This document shows positions 1-8,252 of a stretch of 64,000 bases of DNA, piece after piece. Source of the stretch: Oceanobacillus jeddahensis. Its GTDB lineage: Bacteria > Bacillota > Bacilli > Bacillales > Amphibacillaceae. Under the pieces are notes generated by a model. That model did not search any database. It saw nothing but the letters and a program-made list of their open reading frames with translations, and had not been told where the DNA came from. Within the stretch, counting starts at the first letter, position 1; each line of letters begins with the position of its first letter. Location: NCBI RefSeq assembly GCF_000750635.1, contig NZ_CCDM010000004.1, forward strand, positions 248,001-312,000, read 5' to 3'. The translations under genes and the position numbers were made by a program.

Positions 1-474
1 CGCATTGGTTACCTGCAATGATTTGTTCTCTAGTGTGACAGACAGCTTTTCTGGAAAGATAGTCAACCCTCGCCAGACCTTTTCATCTTCCTGTGAGGAC
101 TGAGCAATCGATTTTCGCAGCTGTACTTCCACACGGGCTTCTACTTCCTTCTGGTGGAATGGCTTGGTTATATAATCATCTGCTCCCATTTTCAAGACTT
201 GAACTTTATCCTCTACTCCAATCTTTGCGGAAATCACAATAATCGGGATTGCGCTTTCCTCTCTGACCTGTGTAATAAATTCTTCACCGCTTATTCCAGG
301 CAGCATCAAATCTAATAAAATCAAATCGAATGGATTGCTTTGCAGCTGGAGTAGACCCTCTGTCCCTGAATAAGCAGATACTGGTGTCATTCCCATTTTT
401 GTTAAAATAACATGCAGCAGTTTGCTGATTTCCTGATCATCTTCAATAATTAAAATTGTTTTTCCCTCATTCAC
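1..474 (-). CDS. OmpR-type response regulator, 5' part only
   Basis: Partial gene; its 3' end lies beyond the window start. The receiver domain is visible: acidic pocket in 'LIIEDDQE', phospho-acceptor Asp in 'DLILLDLMLPG', and the conserved Lys in 'DYITKPF'. The start of a second domain follows ('WRGLTIFPEKLSV'), as expected for a winged-helix OmpR/PhoB protein. It should act as the transcription factor of a two-component system; the kinase is not in view. I chose GTG at 474 because the frame opens there with the usual N-terminal strand; the Shine-Dalgarno is weak. A degraded copy of its first codons and upstream region sits at about 891-982. Confidence 0.9.
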   Translation of the reverse strand, partial: MNEGKTILIIEDDQEISKLLHVILTKMGMTPVSAYSGTEGLLQLQSNPFDLILLDLMLPGISGEEFITQVREESAIPIIVISAKIGVEDKVQVLKMGADDYITKPFHQKEVEARVEVQLRKSIAQSSQEDEKVWRGLTIFPEKLSVTLENKSLQVTNA

Positions 475-549
475 ATTTACCACTCACTTTTATAAGTATC
501 ATCACATTTTCAGATATATAATTATTTTTTTCTTTACAAGAACAATTCA

Positions 550-832
550 TTATTTCTTACCTTTTCGTTCTAAAAGTATAGGTGCTATATTTAGTAAGAT
601 AGAAGCAATTGTCAAAAACCATAATACGCTTTCAAAATTAGGTACTTCCCCTAAAGCTGACCAATCCTCCCTTTCTACCCAATCCGATACGAGACTGTAC
701 TCTGCACAAAGTGTTAGTGCTGTAAATGATAATCCTAACGCCATGGCGAGCTTATAATCCTTTCCTTTTGCATACATATAAAGATTTATAAAAGTTACTA
801 CTATTGCAATACCCCCCTAATATTAACCACAT
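550..832 (-). pseudogene. Small three-helix membrane protein, frameshifted near its start
   Basis: The open frame that survives (550-777, 75 residues) encodes two hydrophobic segments and a basic tail ('LLERKGKK'). Upstream there is a strong ribosome site (GGAGGA at about 839-844) and an ATG at 832 whose frame runs MWLILGG and then leaves the downstream frame at a run of six G (812-817 on the plus strand as C). With five G the two frames join and give a further membrane helix, about 93 residues in all. So this is a gene broken by a +1 change in a homopolymer, a phase-variable gene, or a sequencing error. Family not recognised. Confidence 0.6.
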
Positions 833-851
833 ACCTATTCCTCCATATATT

Positions 852-962
852 TTAGATATACACTGAAATCATACTAATCTGTTTCTTTCCATTTTTGTTT
901 AAATAACATACAGTAATTTCCTGGTCATCTTCAATAATTAAAATTGTTTTTCCCTCATTCAC
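852..962 (-). pseudogene. Decayed duplicate of the response-regulator 5' end
   Basis: Plus-strand bases 891-982 closely match 394-491, the first codons and upstream region of the response regulator at 1-474, apart from one 9-base deletion and scattered substitutions. The copy still opens with GTG (962) and reads about 16 codons of receiver sequence ('NEGKTILIIEDDQEI') before unrelated sequence and a stop at 852. It has no phospho-acceptor site and is best read as a duplication remnant. Confidence 0.75.
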
Positions 963-1060
963 GTTTACCACTCACTTTTATATAATTGCTATTACTTTAT
1001 TATAATAATCACTCTTTCTTCAATTGAAAAGTGCACCTTTATAAATCTTCACCAAAACAA

Positions 1061-1102
1061 ATAAAGGAGTGCATTGGAAATCGATGATGCACGCTCCTTT
1101 AT
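1061..1102 (-). terminator. Intrinsic terminator of the cupin gene
   Basis: Inverted repeat with arms AAAGGAG(CG)TGCA and TGCACTCCTTT around a 14-base loop, followed on the minus strand by a U-rich stretch. It lies just after the stop of the cupin gene. Confidence 0.6.
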
Positions 1103-1119
1103 TGAGAAAAAATAATCAA

Positions 1120-1491
1120 TTAATACCTTGTTACAACATTCTTTAAAACAGGCATATTCCGGGAATTTAGATCCTTCCCCTCTAATACTAAAACAGTCAT
1201 TCGAGAATCTGTTCCTGCACCATGAAACTCTCCCATTTTCCAAAAAGCTGCTTTACCAGAAGACAGGATAATTTTGTTCTCATCCTCCCCGCAGACCCAG
1301 CCTTCTCCAGATACAACCATGAAAAGCTGATCTGCCAGTGCTTCATGAAAAGGTATTTTATCATTTGCTTCCAGGTACATATACCCCATTCTAATACCAT
1401 CAGCATCCATTAAAATTCGATGTGCAGTAAATTTCGTTGTGTCCGAACGCATGGAAGCTCCGAATTCTTTTTCAAAAGATATAATTTTCAA
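1120..1491 (-). CDS. Small cupin-domain protein
   Basis: 123 residues, the size of a single-domain cupin. The centre carries the two beta-barrel motifs: 'IPFHEALADQLFMVVSGEGWV' spans motif 1 with its His and closing Gly, and 'GKAAFWKMGEFHGAGTD' resembles motif 2 with its His. Such proteins bind a metal or small ligand; the substrate cannot be told. The start is supported by AAGGAGGGGG eight bases upstream. It is a single-gene unit, with a terminator downstream. Confidence 0.8.
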   Translation of the reverse strand: MKIISFEKEFGASMRSDTTKFTAHRILMDADGIRMGYMYLEANDKIPFHEALADQLFMVVSGEGWVCGEDENKIILSSGKAAFWKMGEFHGAGTDSRMTVLVLEGKDLNSRNMPVLKNVVTRY

Positions 1492-1526
1492 AGCATCCCC
1501 CTCCTTATTCTTATTAAAATAGAAAC

Positions 1527-2327
1527 CTATTCGGCTTCATAACGAATCATCGTCCACATCCCGATATCTTCAAAACCTAATCGTTTATAGATATTTCCGG
1601 CTGCCGAATTATCATAAAACAGGCAAAGCGACTTTCCTTCTGCTAATAATGCCGCACATAATTTCTCCATACACTTCGTTGCATAGCCCTGACGCTCATA
1701 TCCCGGTCTTGTTCCCACGCCGACAATCATCGCGGATTGGGAATTTTCAGCTGTAGTCGATGCAGACGCCACCATTGTTCCTTTCTCATCACGGATAAAA
1801 TAAGTACGCCCTGTCTTATTTTTCTCTGCATCTTCTCTGGATTCTTTTGTTACATTACTTGTTGAAAATTCCGGTATGGATCCCAGCATATCAATATTTT
1901 CTTCATAATCCGCAGTGGTCAGATATTCTACCTGGTCTATTTGCTCTGCACTCACCGGGTAACGTAACTTTTCGCAGGCTGCATAGTATGTTTCTTTATG
2001 TACACGAACGTATCTATTAATATATGTTTCTAAAGGGGCAATCAGATGCTTCAGGCCGCTTAAATCGAACCGCTGTTTATGTGCATTTATAATTTCCGCA
2101 AAGCCTTTAGCATCATATTCCCCTTCACTGTAAATCACAAAATAAGTACGATAACGTTGGAGAACAGCGATTAGTTTGTTCTGCTCCCACTCTCCCCACA
2201 CATCTTGAATATCAGAATCGTAGCCAAACGCTTCAATGTTTCCAATAATAAACAAATTTTCTGCTGCTTTTGGTTCGACCAGCTCCATCACTTTCACATG
2301 GTCCGCTTTTGTCAGTTTTCGTATCAT
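1527..2327 (-). CDS. GNAT-family N-acetyltransferase
   Basis: 266 residues from ATG 2327, chosen because GGAGGGACGGGA precedes it; the longer frame to 2444 overlaps the next gene and has no ribosome site. The C-terminal half holds the acetyl-CoA fold: 'MIVGVGTRPGYERQGYATK' contains the pyrophosphate-binding loop (RQGYA) and 'LFYDNSAAGNIYKRLGFEDIG' the terminal helix and strand. The N-terminal half is a degenerate GNAT-like domain. It lies 28 bases after the hydrolase gene at 2356-3645, so the two probably share a transcript. Substrate unknown. Confidence 0.85.
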   Translation of the reverse strand: MIRKLTKADHVKVMELVEPKAAENLFIIGNIEAFGYDSDIQDVWGEWEQNKLIAVLQRYRTYFVIYSEGEYDAKGFAEIINAHKQRFDLSGLKHLIAPLETYINRYVRVHKETYYAACEKLRYPVSAEQIDQVEYLTTADYEENIDMLGSIPEFSTSNVTKESREDAEKNKTGRTYFIRDEKGTMVASASTTAENSQSAMIVGVGTRPGYERQGYATKCMEKLCAALLAEGKSLCLFYDNSAAGNIYKRLGFEDIGMWTMIRYEAE

Positions 2328-2355
2328 TCCCGTCCCTCCAGTAAATATAAAATGA

Positions 2356-3645
2356 TTACTTTCTATTACTCGCAGCAAGAAATTCCAATATTTTATCCCA
2401 GGAATCCTTTGCTGCATCTGCATTTGCTTCCTTTGTTCCGCCAAACGTCATCGTCATGCCTCCCCCTACTTGCATAAATACATTAGCAGGCAGTTGAGCA
2501 AAGCTATAAGGAAAAGATAAAAAATGACCGCCATGTTCATAATATAAATAACGGTCTTGATACGGCTTCTTCAAATTCTTCCGCGTCTTTTCCATTAGAT
2601 TTACATAGCGGCTGGATGGCCATAACTGATCATCGCCGCCAGAAATAAACATGACAGGAGACTGAATATTTTCAACCGGAATTCTGGCTTCTGCCGTCTT
2701 CTCCTGATCCTTTAAGGTATGCTCCCATATAGCTGAAAAGGATATCGGCTTTTTGATGAGCCAATTCTTCATGGTAGAGAACATCATCGAAAGAGGGTAC
2801 TTAAACTTGATGGCAGGCAAAGCTTCCTGATTGAAAATCCAGGACGTTATAGGAGCAAATATCCCATTTTTCATACCTGGTGTTATATAGGCGCTGGGGA
2901 CACCTGCGATAATAGATTGATAGTCATTGAATGTTGCTCCTAAAAGCAGGGCAAGCTCTCCGCCTCTGGAATAGCCAATTAAGCTTACATCTCCATTGAC
3001 ATATTCGTGATGTTTCAGCCACCTTGTTGCTTCTTGAAAATATTCTAACGGAATTTCCTCAAGGTCTTTCGGCACCCCTTCCTCCCCAAAGTAAGCGAGC
3101 GCCAATGCAGTATATCCTTTAGAAGCTAACAAAGCCGCTGCATGCTCCTGCATACCGCCATCTGATCCGCTTAATATTAAAACAGCAGGATAATTTCCCT
3201 GCTCTTCCGGATGAAAGAGTGTTCCTTTTAGTTGATGATGCTGCACAGTTTCCTTTATTACTCCCTCCCTATAAAAATGCCGATAAATCGTGACAGTTTC
3301 TTGTTCTTCCTCATTCACTTTCAAAACCAAAGTGATAGAAACTTTATCCGAACTGCTCTTTTGATAATAATCTCCCCATTTGGAATCCGTATGGTCCATC
3401 GACCAGAACAAGCCAAAAGCATCAGCTTTATCATAAGTACCTTCCACCGGCTTTTGCAAAGATACATCCACAACACCGTTATCATCTGCTATAAAAGCCG
3501 CATAAGAGTGAAACTGCTTATGCGCTTCATCATAGGTGGAGGCATGGATGGAAACTTTCGTATTTGCTGAACAGCCAATTACCTTTATGTAAATTGTCTC
3601 ATCCATATAGGAATCTATTGAACTGATTTGCAGTTTAGGTGACAT
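2356..3645 (-). CDS. Acyl-CoA thioester hydrolase / BAAT-type alpha/beta hydrolase
   Basis: 429 residues. An N-terminal beta-sandwich (about residues 10-130, with 'DAFGLFWSMDH') is followed by an alpha/beta hydrolase domain, the order found in bile-acid-CoA:amino-acid N-acyltransferase (BAAT) proteins. The catalytic triad can be placed: nucleophile Ser in 'LIGYSRGGELA', Asp in 'ISGGDDQLWPS', His in 'YYEHGGHFLSF'. Bacterial members probably hydrolyse acyl-thioesters or esters in the cytoplasm; the real substrate is not known. The start is backed by GGAGGGAC. It is first in a probable two-gene operon with the GNAT at 1527-2327. Confidence 0.85.
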   Translation of the reverse strand: MSPKLQISSIDSYMDETIYIKVIGCSANTKVSIHASTYDEAHKQFHSYAAFIADDNGVVDVSLQKPVEGTYDKADAFGLFWSMDHTDSKWGDYYQKSSSDKVSITLVLKVNEEEQETVTIYRHFYREGVIKETVQHHQLKGTLFHPEEQGNYPAVLILSGSDGGMQEHAAALLASKGYTALALAYFGEEGVPKDLEEIPLEYFQEATRWLKHHEYVNGDVSLIGYSRGGELALLLGATFNDYQSIIAGVPSAYITPGMKNGIFAPITSWIFNQEALPAIKFKYPLSMMFSTMKNWLIKKPISFSAIWEHTLKDQEKTAEARIPVENIQSPVMFISGGDDQLWPSSRYVNLMEKTRKNLKKPYQDRYLYYEHGGHFLSFPYSFAQLPANVFMQVGGGMTMTFGGTKEANADAAKDSWDKILEFLAASNRK

Positions 3646-3716
3646 AACGTCCCTCCGATCGAATCTTATCTTATTACTCTCTGTTATTTTTAAGAACCTT
3701 TATCTTTCATAACGAT

Positions 3717-4178
3717 TTATTCTATTTCCTTACGAAACAGAACACGATCATTGCCAACCCCATCATAATTTGATTTCACAGCTACACCATCCACTGTTTT
3801 ATCTCCTTGTTCAATCATAAAACCCATTTTTTGATGAAACGCAATCGATGTTTTATTTACTGGTGAAGTGATACAGCGGATAACTTTCCGGTCAGCCATT
3901 TTAACTTTGTTCAAAAAGTTATCGTAAAGTATTTTTCCTATGTTTTTCTTCCTGTAATCCGGATGTACACCTACAAAATGAATATATACTTCGTCTGACT
4001 TGTCTTGCGATAAAAATCCAACAATCTCTTCATCTTCTTCCACAATAAAGCTGGTATCCTTAAAATGATTAAAAAATAATTTAGGCAGCATCCCTGCCAT
4101 GTCACGTCCGCCCCACCAATCATTTATCTGCGGAATCAAAACATCGTAATCAGAACTCTGTAAACTGCGAATTTCCAT
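3717..4178 (-). CDS. GNAT-family N-acetyltransferase
   Basis: 153 residues. I place the start at ATG 4178 (MEIRSLQSSDYD) because AAAGGAG ends eight bases upstream; the ATG two codons earlier is too close to that site and the frame to 4253 has none. The acetyl-CoA loop is in 'VGVHPDYRKKNIGKILYD' (RKKNIG) and the terminal region in 'SIAFHQKMGFMIEQGD'. The general architecture resembles small-molecule acetyltransferases. Single-gene unit; substrate unknown. Confidence 0.85.
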   Translation of the reverse strand: MEIRSLQSSDYDVLIPQINDWWGGRDMAGMLPKLFFNHFKDTSFIVEEDEEIVGFLSQDKSDEVYIHFVGVHPDYRKKNIGKILYDNFLNKVKMADRKVIRCITSPVNKTSIAFHQKMGFMIEQGDKTVDGVAVKSNYDGVGNDRVLFRKEIE

Positions 4179-4336
4179 CTTCATTTCTCCTTTATAATTG
4201 GTACTATGTACTGCCCATTTGTTGCTTCTATTATCCGTGATAAAACAGTTCACTATTCTTATGGTAATTACTAATATATCAAATAATTATATGGATTTCT
4301 TTCTTTGTTTGAAATTTTTTGTAATTTAAGTTTATT

Positions 4337-4380
4337 TAAAAAGGAGATTCGGAAAGATAACCTCTCCAAATCCCCTTTTT
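4337..4380 (-). terminator. Intrinsic terminator after the MetE-like gene
   Basis: Stem AAAAGGGGATTTGGA paired with TCCGAATCTCCTTTT, then a U run on the minus strand, directly after the stop codon at 4392. Confidence 0.85.
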
Positions 4381-4391
4381 CTTCTAAAAAT

Positions 4392-5507
4392 TTATTTCCA
4401 AACGTCCTCAGCAATCCGGACAACATGCCGGATTTTTTCCCATTGCTGTGCTTCACTCAATAAGTTTCCTTCTTCTGTGGAAGCAAACCCGCATTGGGGG
4501 CTTAGACAAAGTTGATTCAACGGCACATAGTCCGCAGCTTCAGCAATCCGTGCTTTCACTACTTCCGGATCTTCCAGTTCACTGAATTTAGATGTAATCA
4601 ATCCGAGCACGATATATAAATCATCACGATTCACATGCCGCAACGGTTCAAATCCGCCCGAACGGTCATCATCAAACTCCAGGAAAAGCCCGTCCACCTG
4701 CAGACTGCCAAAAATCGTTTCAGAAACCGCTTCGTAACCGCCGCTTGACATATAGGTAGATTGAAAATTGCCCCGGCAAATATGCATCGTCACCAGCATA
4801 TCATCCGGTCTGTTTGCAATCGATTCATTGATTGCTCTTGCACATAATTCAGCTGTTTTCTCCGGATCTCTCCCTTTTTCAATCAAAGAATTTCTGCCTT
4901 CCTCTGAGAAAAAGGTAGCCCAGGAAGTGTCGTCGAGCTGTAAGTAGCGGCAGCCTTCATCATATAATGCCTGAATCACGCCTTGATAAGCAGCGACCAA
5001 GTCATCAATAACCGCTTCATCATTTTCATAAATCCCTTCTTCAAAATCTGCCCGGAAAAAGAGCATATTCGGACTTGGAATCGCAAATTTGGCAACAGCA
5101 TCTCCAGCAATACCATGAAGGAATTTATAATGCTCGATCATATAATGATTACTGAAGCCAATTTGATCTGTTACTTTAATACCCCGTTTCTTCGTTTCCA
5201 CCCCAGTGAACTGCAAACCCTGCTCTGCGGTATAACCTTCCACACCATCTAAACCTTCCAGAAAATCAAAATGCCACCAGGCACGGCGAAACTCGCCATC
5301 TGTCACTGATTGAAGTCCGGCTTCTTTCTGCTGTTCTACCAGTTTCGTAATTTCCTCATCTTCAATTTGACGTAACTGCTCCTGACTAATTTCTCCCTTT
5401 GCCTTTTGCGTACGCGCATCTTTCAAACGCTTTGGACGGAGAAAACTCCCTACATGATCTGCTCTGAATGGAGCACGTGTATGTTTCGTTTCTGCTGATA
5501 TTGTCAT
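4392..5507 (-). CDS. Cobalamin-independent methionine synthase II family protein (YxjG/YxjH-like)
   Basis: 371 residues, the length of B. subtilis YxjG and YxjH, which correspond to the C-terminal catalytic half of MetE. Characteristic pieces are 'FRADHVGSFLRP' near the N-terminus, 'SVTDGEFRRAWWHFDFL', 'LQLDDTSWATF' and the zinc-site region 'LVTMHICRGNFQ' with 'LCLSPQCGFAS' (the His, Glu and Cys ligands of the family). It should transfer a methyl group to homocysteine or a related thiol, with an unidentified donor. The SAM-I riboswitch upstream independently supports a role in methionine metabolism. Ribosome site AAAGGGG precedes the ATG. Confidence 0.9.
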   Translation of the reverse strand: MTISAETKHTRAPFRADHVGSFLRPKRLKDARTQKAKGEISQEQLRQIEDEEITKLVEQQKEAGLQSVTDGEFRRAWWHFDFLEGLDGVEGYTAEQGLQFTGVETKKRGIKVTDQIGFSNHYMIEHYKFLHGIAGDAVAKFAIPSPNMLFFRADFEEGIYENDEAVIDDLVAAYQGVIQALYDEGCRYLQLDDTSWATFFSEEGRNSLIEKGRDPEKTAELCARAINESIANRPDDMLVTMHICRGNFQSTYMSSGGYEAVSETIFGSLQVDGLFLEFDDDRSGGFEPLRHVNRDDLYIVLGLITSKFSELEDPEVVKARIAEAADYVPLNQLCLSPQCGFASTEEGNLLSEAQQWEKIRHVVRIAEDVWK

Positions 5508-5553
5508 CGAATACCCCTTTCTATTTATCTGCTAAATTCATTCTTTAATCCAA

Positions 5554-5709
5554 TTTAAAAACCCCTTCTAAAAATAGAAGAGGTTAAGTATGATGGATGA
5601 AAACTCTTCTTATCTTCAAGCAAAAATGCTTCTGGAATTAGCACAGTACAAATCAAGTCTGCTGCCAAGGCTTCAACGGGCCAGTCCCTCCGCCTTTCTG
5701 GATAAGAAT
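5554..5709 (-). promoter_or_regulatory. SAM-I riboswitch (S-box) with terminator
   Basis: On the minus strand the aptamer opens with TTCTTATC (P1, about 5701-5708), then AGAAAGGCGGAGGGACTGG and CCCGTTGAAGCC, the conserved S-box core, and closes with GATAAGAA at 5607-5614. A terminator follows (5554-5585): AACCTCTTCTA paired with TAGAAGGGGTT, then a U run. When SAM is bound P1 forms and termination is favoured; low SAM allows read-through into the MetE-like gene 47 bases on. B. subtilis yxjG and yxjH are known to carry the same element. Confidence 0.96.
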
Positions 5710-5783
5710 GATATGAAATTATATGAATACTTATAAATTACTTTACAAGTGAGCGAGTTATTCGTCAAGGAAAATCCCAAAAT

Positions 5784-6710
5784 CTAGGGAACAGCAGGTG
5801 TAAATAATTCATCGAACAGCTCTTCATTCACCGCATCTTTTTCCAGTTCTTGAGTTATTCTCCACCACTCTTCCTCTGATGGTTCTTCCACTTGAAGCGG
5901 AATATTCTCCGCAATGACTGCTTCTTTAATCTGTAGTGTCTCTTCCATCTTAGCATTGTTATAGCCAAAATTATCGAAAGTAAACGTATTTCCTTGTTGA
6001 TCCGCAAAATGAAAAGCAAATAGCGGCGTCGTTTGAGGAGCACGATTTCTGCCACCAGAAGTAGACCTTGTAAAAAGCTCTATGGTCACCTGATCTACTT
6101 CTTCCCAACCGGCTTCCTGCTTTTCACCCAACGAATTAATAGCAACACCCTGTTGTAAATCAATCATACGAAAGTCATCCCAAGATAATATAAGAAGTAA
6201 GGGTAATAATAGCAAACCAGAAATGAATGGAATAACAATTCTTTTCATTTTCCATCCCATTCCATGAAAGATGGGACCGCCAGTGAGTAAAATGACAGCT
6301 GCCAGAACAGCTTCTGCAATGTCAAATCCACCATTGCCATTAAGGATGATATATGTTTCATTGTCCTGACGAATGGATCCTTCCTTCACATCATACAAAA
6401 ATTCATAGCTTAAGAGAATGAATGGAACAAAAACGGAAAGATACATTAACATTCGAAAACTCAGCCAAAATCCACTTTTTATATTCCGGAAACCTATTCT
6501 TATTCCCATTCCTATATACCATAATGGGAAAGTCAATACTCCAAGCATGACAAGTAAAAGAACGATATCGAATTCTTTGAATAAACTTGAAACTCCTGCC
6601 ATACCTATAAAAGCAGCTATTGCCTGCAACAGATAACCAACGCTTGTTTTTCCAACTTCTCGAACAGATTCGAATTTTTTCTTATGAGGAGGTGCCTGCA
6701 CATGAATCAT
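5784..6710 (-). CDS. Multi-spanning membrane protein of unknown function
   Basis: 308 residues. Hydrophobic segments lie at about residues 25-45, 48-68, 85-107, 132-150 and 160-178, followed by an acidic soluble C-terminal region of about 120 residues ending 'ELFDELFTPAVP'. That region ('DFRMIDLQQGVAINSLGEKQEAGWEEVDQVTIELF') looks like the PH-like tail found in bacterial membrane proteins, but this is a weak impression. The ATG at 6710 directly abuts AAGGAG; an in-frame GTG at 6701 has better spacing and may be the true start. I do not recognise the family. Confidence 0.75.
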   Translation of the reverse strand: MIHVQAPPHKKKFESVREVGKTSVGYLLQAIAAFIGMAGVSSLFKEFDIVLLLVMLGVLTFPLWYIGMGIRIGFRNIKSGFWLSFRMLMYLSVFVPFILLSYEFLYDVKEGSIRQDNETYIILNGNGGFDIAEAVLAAVILLTGGPIFHGMGWKMKRIVIPFISGLLLLPLLLILSWDDFRMIDLQQGVAINSLGEKQEAGWEEVDQVTIELFTRSTSGGRNRAPQTTPLFAFHFADQQGNTFTFDNFGYNNAKMEETLQIKEAVIAENIPLQVEEPSEEEWWRITQELEKDAVNEELFDELFTPAVP

Positions 6711-6862
6711 CTCCTTAAGAACTGTTGCTATGTATTACGTGTTAATGGGAAAATAGTTTCTAAAATTCAAGAAATTCTGTTATCGATGGTGGATTGCTCA
6801 TGATGCATCTGTCTCATTATCAGTTATCAATAATTGAATGACTGGATTTTATTTTTCTTAAG

Positions 6863-7615
6863 TTATAAACCCTTTAAAAAATCTAAATGTTTCTCTAAAG
6901 TGCTTACCGCCCGTTCTGCTATGAACAATACAAAAGGTTGATAATCTCCTTTCGTACCAGAAATATCCAGCACTTCATAATACCTAAACCGGTCGTCTTT
7001 CTCAATTGTGATTGGAGGAAACCCAGACTTCATCAACTCAAAATTCATCAATAATCTAGATGTTCTTCCATTCCCATCAGAGAAAGGATGAACATTTACA
7101 AATTTGGCATGTAACAGACTCGCTTTTTCCACAGGATGTAAATCAATCATATTTTCATACCAATACATCAAGCTATCCATCTCATCTTGAATTTTTTCAG
7201 GAGATGGAGGGGTATGATTAGCACCGGTTGTCAAAGCAGCAGAATTTCTATATTTGCCAGCAATTGTTCTGTCTATCCCCTGCATTACTATTGCGTGAAT
7301 GTCTTTTATAAAACGTTGGGTTAACGGAATATCATCATCTATTAATTCCTCTACATACGTAATAGCTTCTTTATGATTATTTGCTTCAGCATGTTCACGA
7401 AAAGATTTACCCCGGATGGTAATACCGTCTTCTAAAACGGCCTTTGTTTCATAAAGAGTTAACGTATTTCCTTCTATCGCATTGGAATGATACGTATTTT
7501 TAATGTAGAAATCCTCTTTCATATCTTTTACCAGTTGGTAAGGTAAAGGTCTTTTTTTAACTAATAGTTCTTTTAAAACACTTGATTTATTTAATAATTT
7601 CTTTTGCGCATCCAA
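6863..7615 (-). CDS. Fic-family protein, class II
   Basis: 250 residues from TTG 7615, chosen because GGGAGGG lies nine bases upstream. The Fic active-site motif HPFSDGNGRTSR is complete, so AMP transfer from ATP to a target hydroxyl is chemically possible. An N-terminal helix carries 'SNAIEGN', matching the (S/T)xxxE(G/N) inhibition motif, so the enzyme should be self-inhibited in cis (class II). The C-terminal segment after the Fic core is short, with no obvious DNA-binding domain. No antitoxin gene is adjacent. Target unknown. Confidence 0.9.
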   Translation of the reverse strand: MDAQKKLLNKSSVLKELLVKKRPLPYQLVKDMKEDFYIKNTYHSNAIEGNTLTLYETKAVLEDGITIRGKSFREHAEANNHKEAITYVEELIDDDIPLTQRFIKDIHAIVMQGIDRTIAGKYRNSAALTTGANHTPPSPEKIQDEMDSLMYWYENMIDLHPVEKASLLHAKFVNVHPFSDGNGRTSRLLMNFELMKSGFPPITIEKDDRFRYYEVLDISGTKGDYQPFVLFIAERAVSTLEKHLDFLKGL

Positions 7616-7797
7616 ATATATCCCTCCCAACTTTTTTGAAAAATACCTGCTCTTTAATGTTTAAAACTTTTGAATAAAATTTTAATCGTTTCCAATGATG
7701 TTATACATTAGTATAGCATCAACCAAACCCTTTACAGCTGTATCAAATTCCACAATAGAATTATTATACATCGACAGCTTTCCTTCATATCTGCAAC

Positions 7798-7840
7798 AAA
7801 AAAACCATTGTTCTATCTTAATGAGATATACTAATGGTTT
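7798..7840 (-). terminator. Intrinsic terminator after the coiled-coil gene
   Basis: Arms AAACCATT and AATGGTTT (with further pairing inside) followed on the minus strand by seven U. It serves the gene at 7879-8157. Confidence 0.75.
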
Positions 7841-7878
7841 GAAATGATCTATGATTCATTTTTCACTGCGTAACAGGT

Positions 7879-8157
7879 TTATCTAGCTTTTTTTAGAATG
7901 TTTACATCTGCCCTGGTAGATAGTAATTCTGTAGATAACACATCTAATTTAGAATCTACTTTGTCTACCTTCTCTTCTAATGAAACAACTCCAGTATTTA
8001 TCTTGTCTGTCTTTTCTTCTACGGAAGTGATTCTGGAATCCAGTTTATTTACCTTTTCCTCCAGAGAAATCACTCTGGTATCCAGTTTGTCTACTTTCTG
8101 TATTATTTCCTTTATAGCAAGCATTAGATGCTCATTTGTCACTTTTTCTTCACGCAT
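7879..8157 (-). CDS. Short coiled-coil protein with internal repeats
   Basis: 92 residues that are almost entirely heptad-patterned. Units of about 14 residues recur: 'KVDKLDTRVISLEE', 'KVNKLDSRITSVEE', 'KTDKINTGVVSLEE', 'KVDKVDSKLDVLST'. The DNA is repeated in step, so the gene probably grew by tandem duplication and can change length by slippage. There is no membrane segment or signal peptide. GGGGTGAG precedes the ATG and a terminator follows. An oligomerisation role is plausible; partner unknown. Confidence 0.75.
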   Translation of the reverse strand: MREEKVTNEHLMLAIKEIIQKVDKLDTRVISLEEKVNKLDSRITSVEEKTDKINTGVVSLEEKVDKVDSKLDVLSTELLSTRADVNILKKAR

Positions 8158-8252
8158 GTGAACTCACCCCTTCACCACATGATTTCGATATTTTTATTAT
8201 ACATGAACAATGGTTCTTTTTCATCTCTTCCCCTTAAAGCTGAACCTGAACA

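Noticed and set aside
1049..1243. 64-residue minus-strand frame
   Set aside because: Lies inside the cupin gene in another frame and runs through its terminator.
4271..4456. 61-residue minus-strand frame
   Set aside because: Other frame of the MetE-like gene's end plus its terminator.
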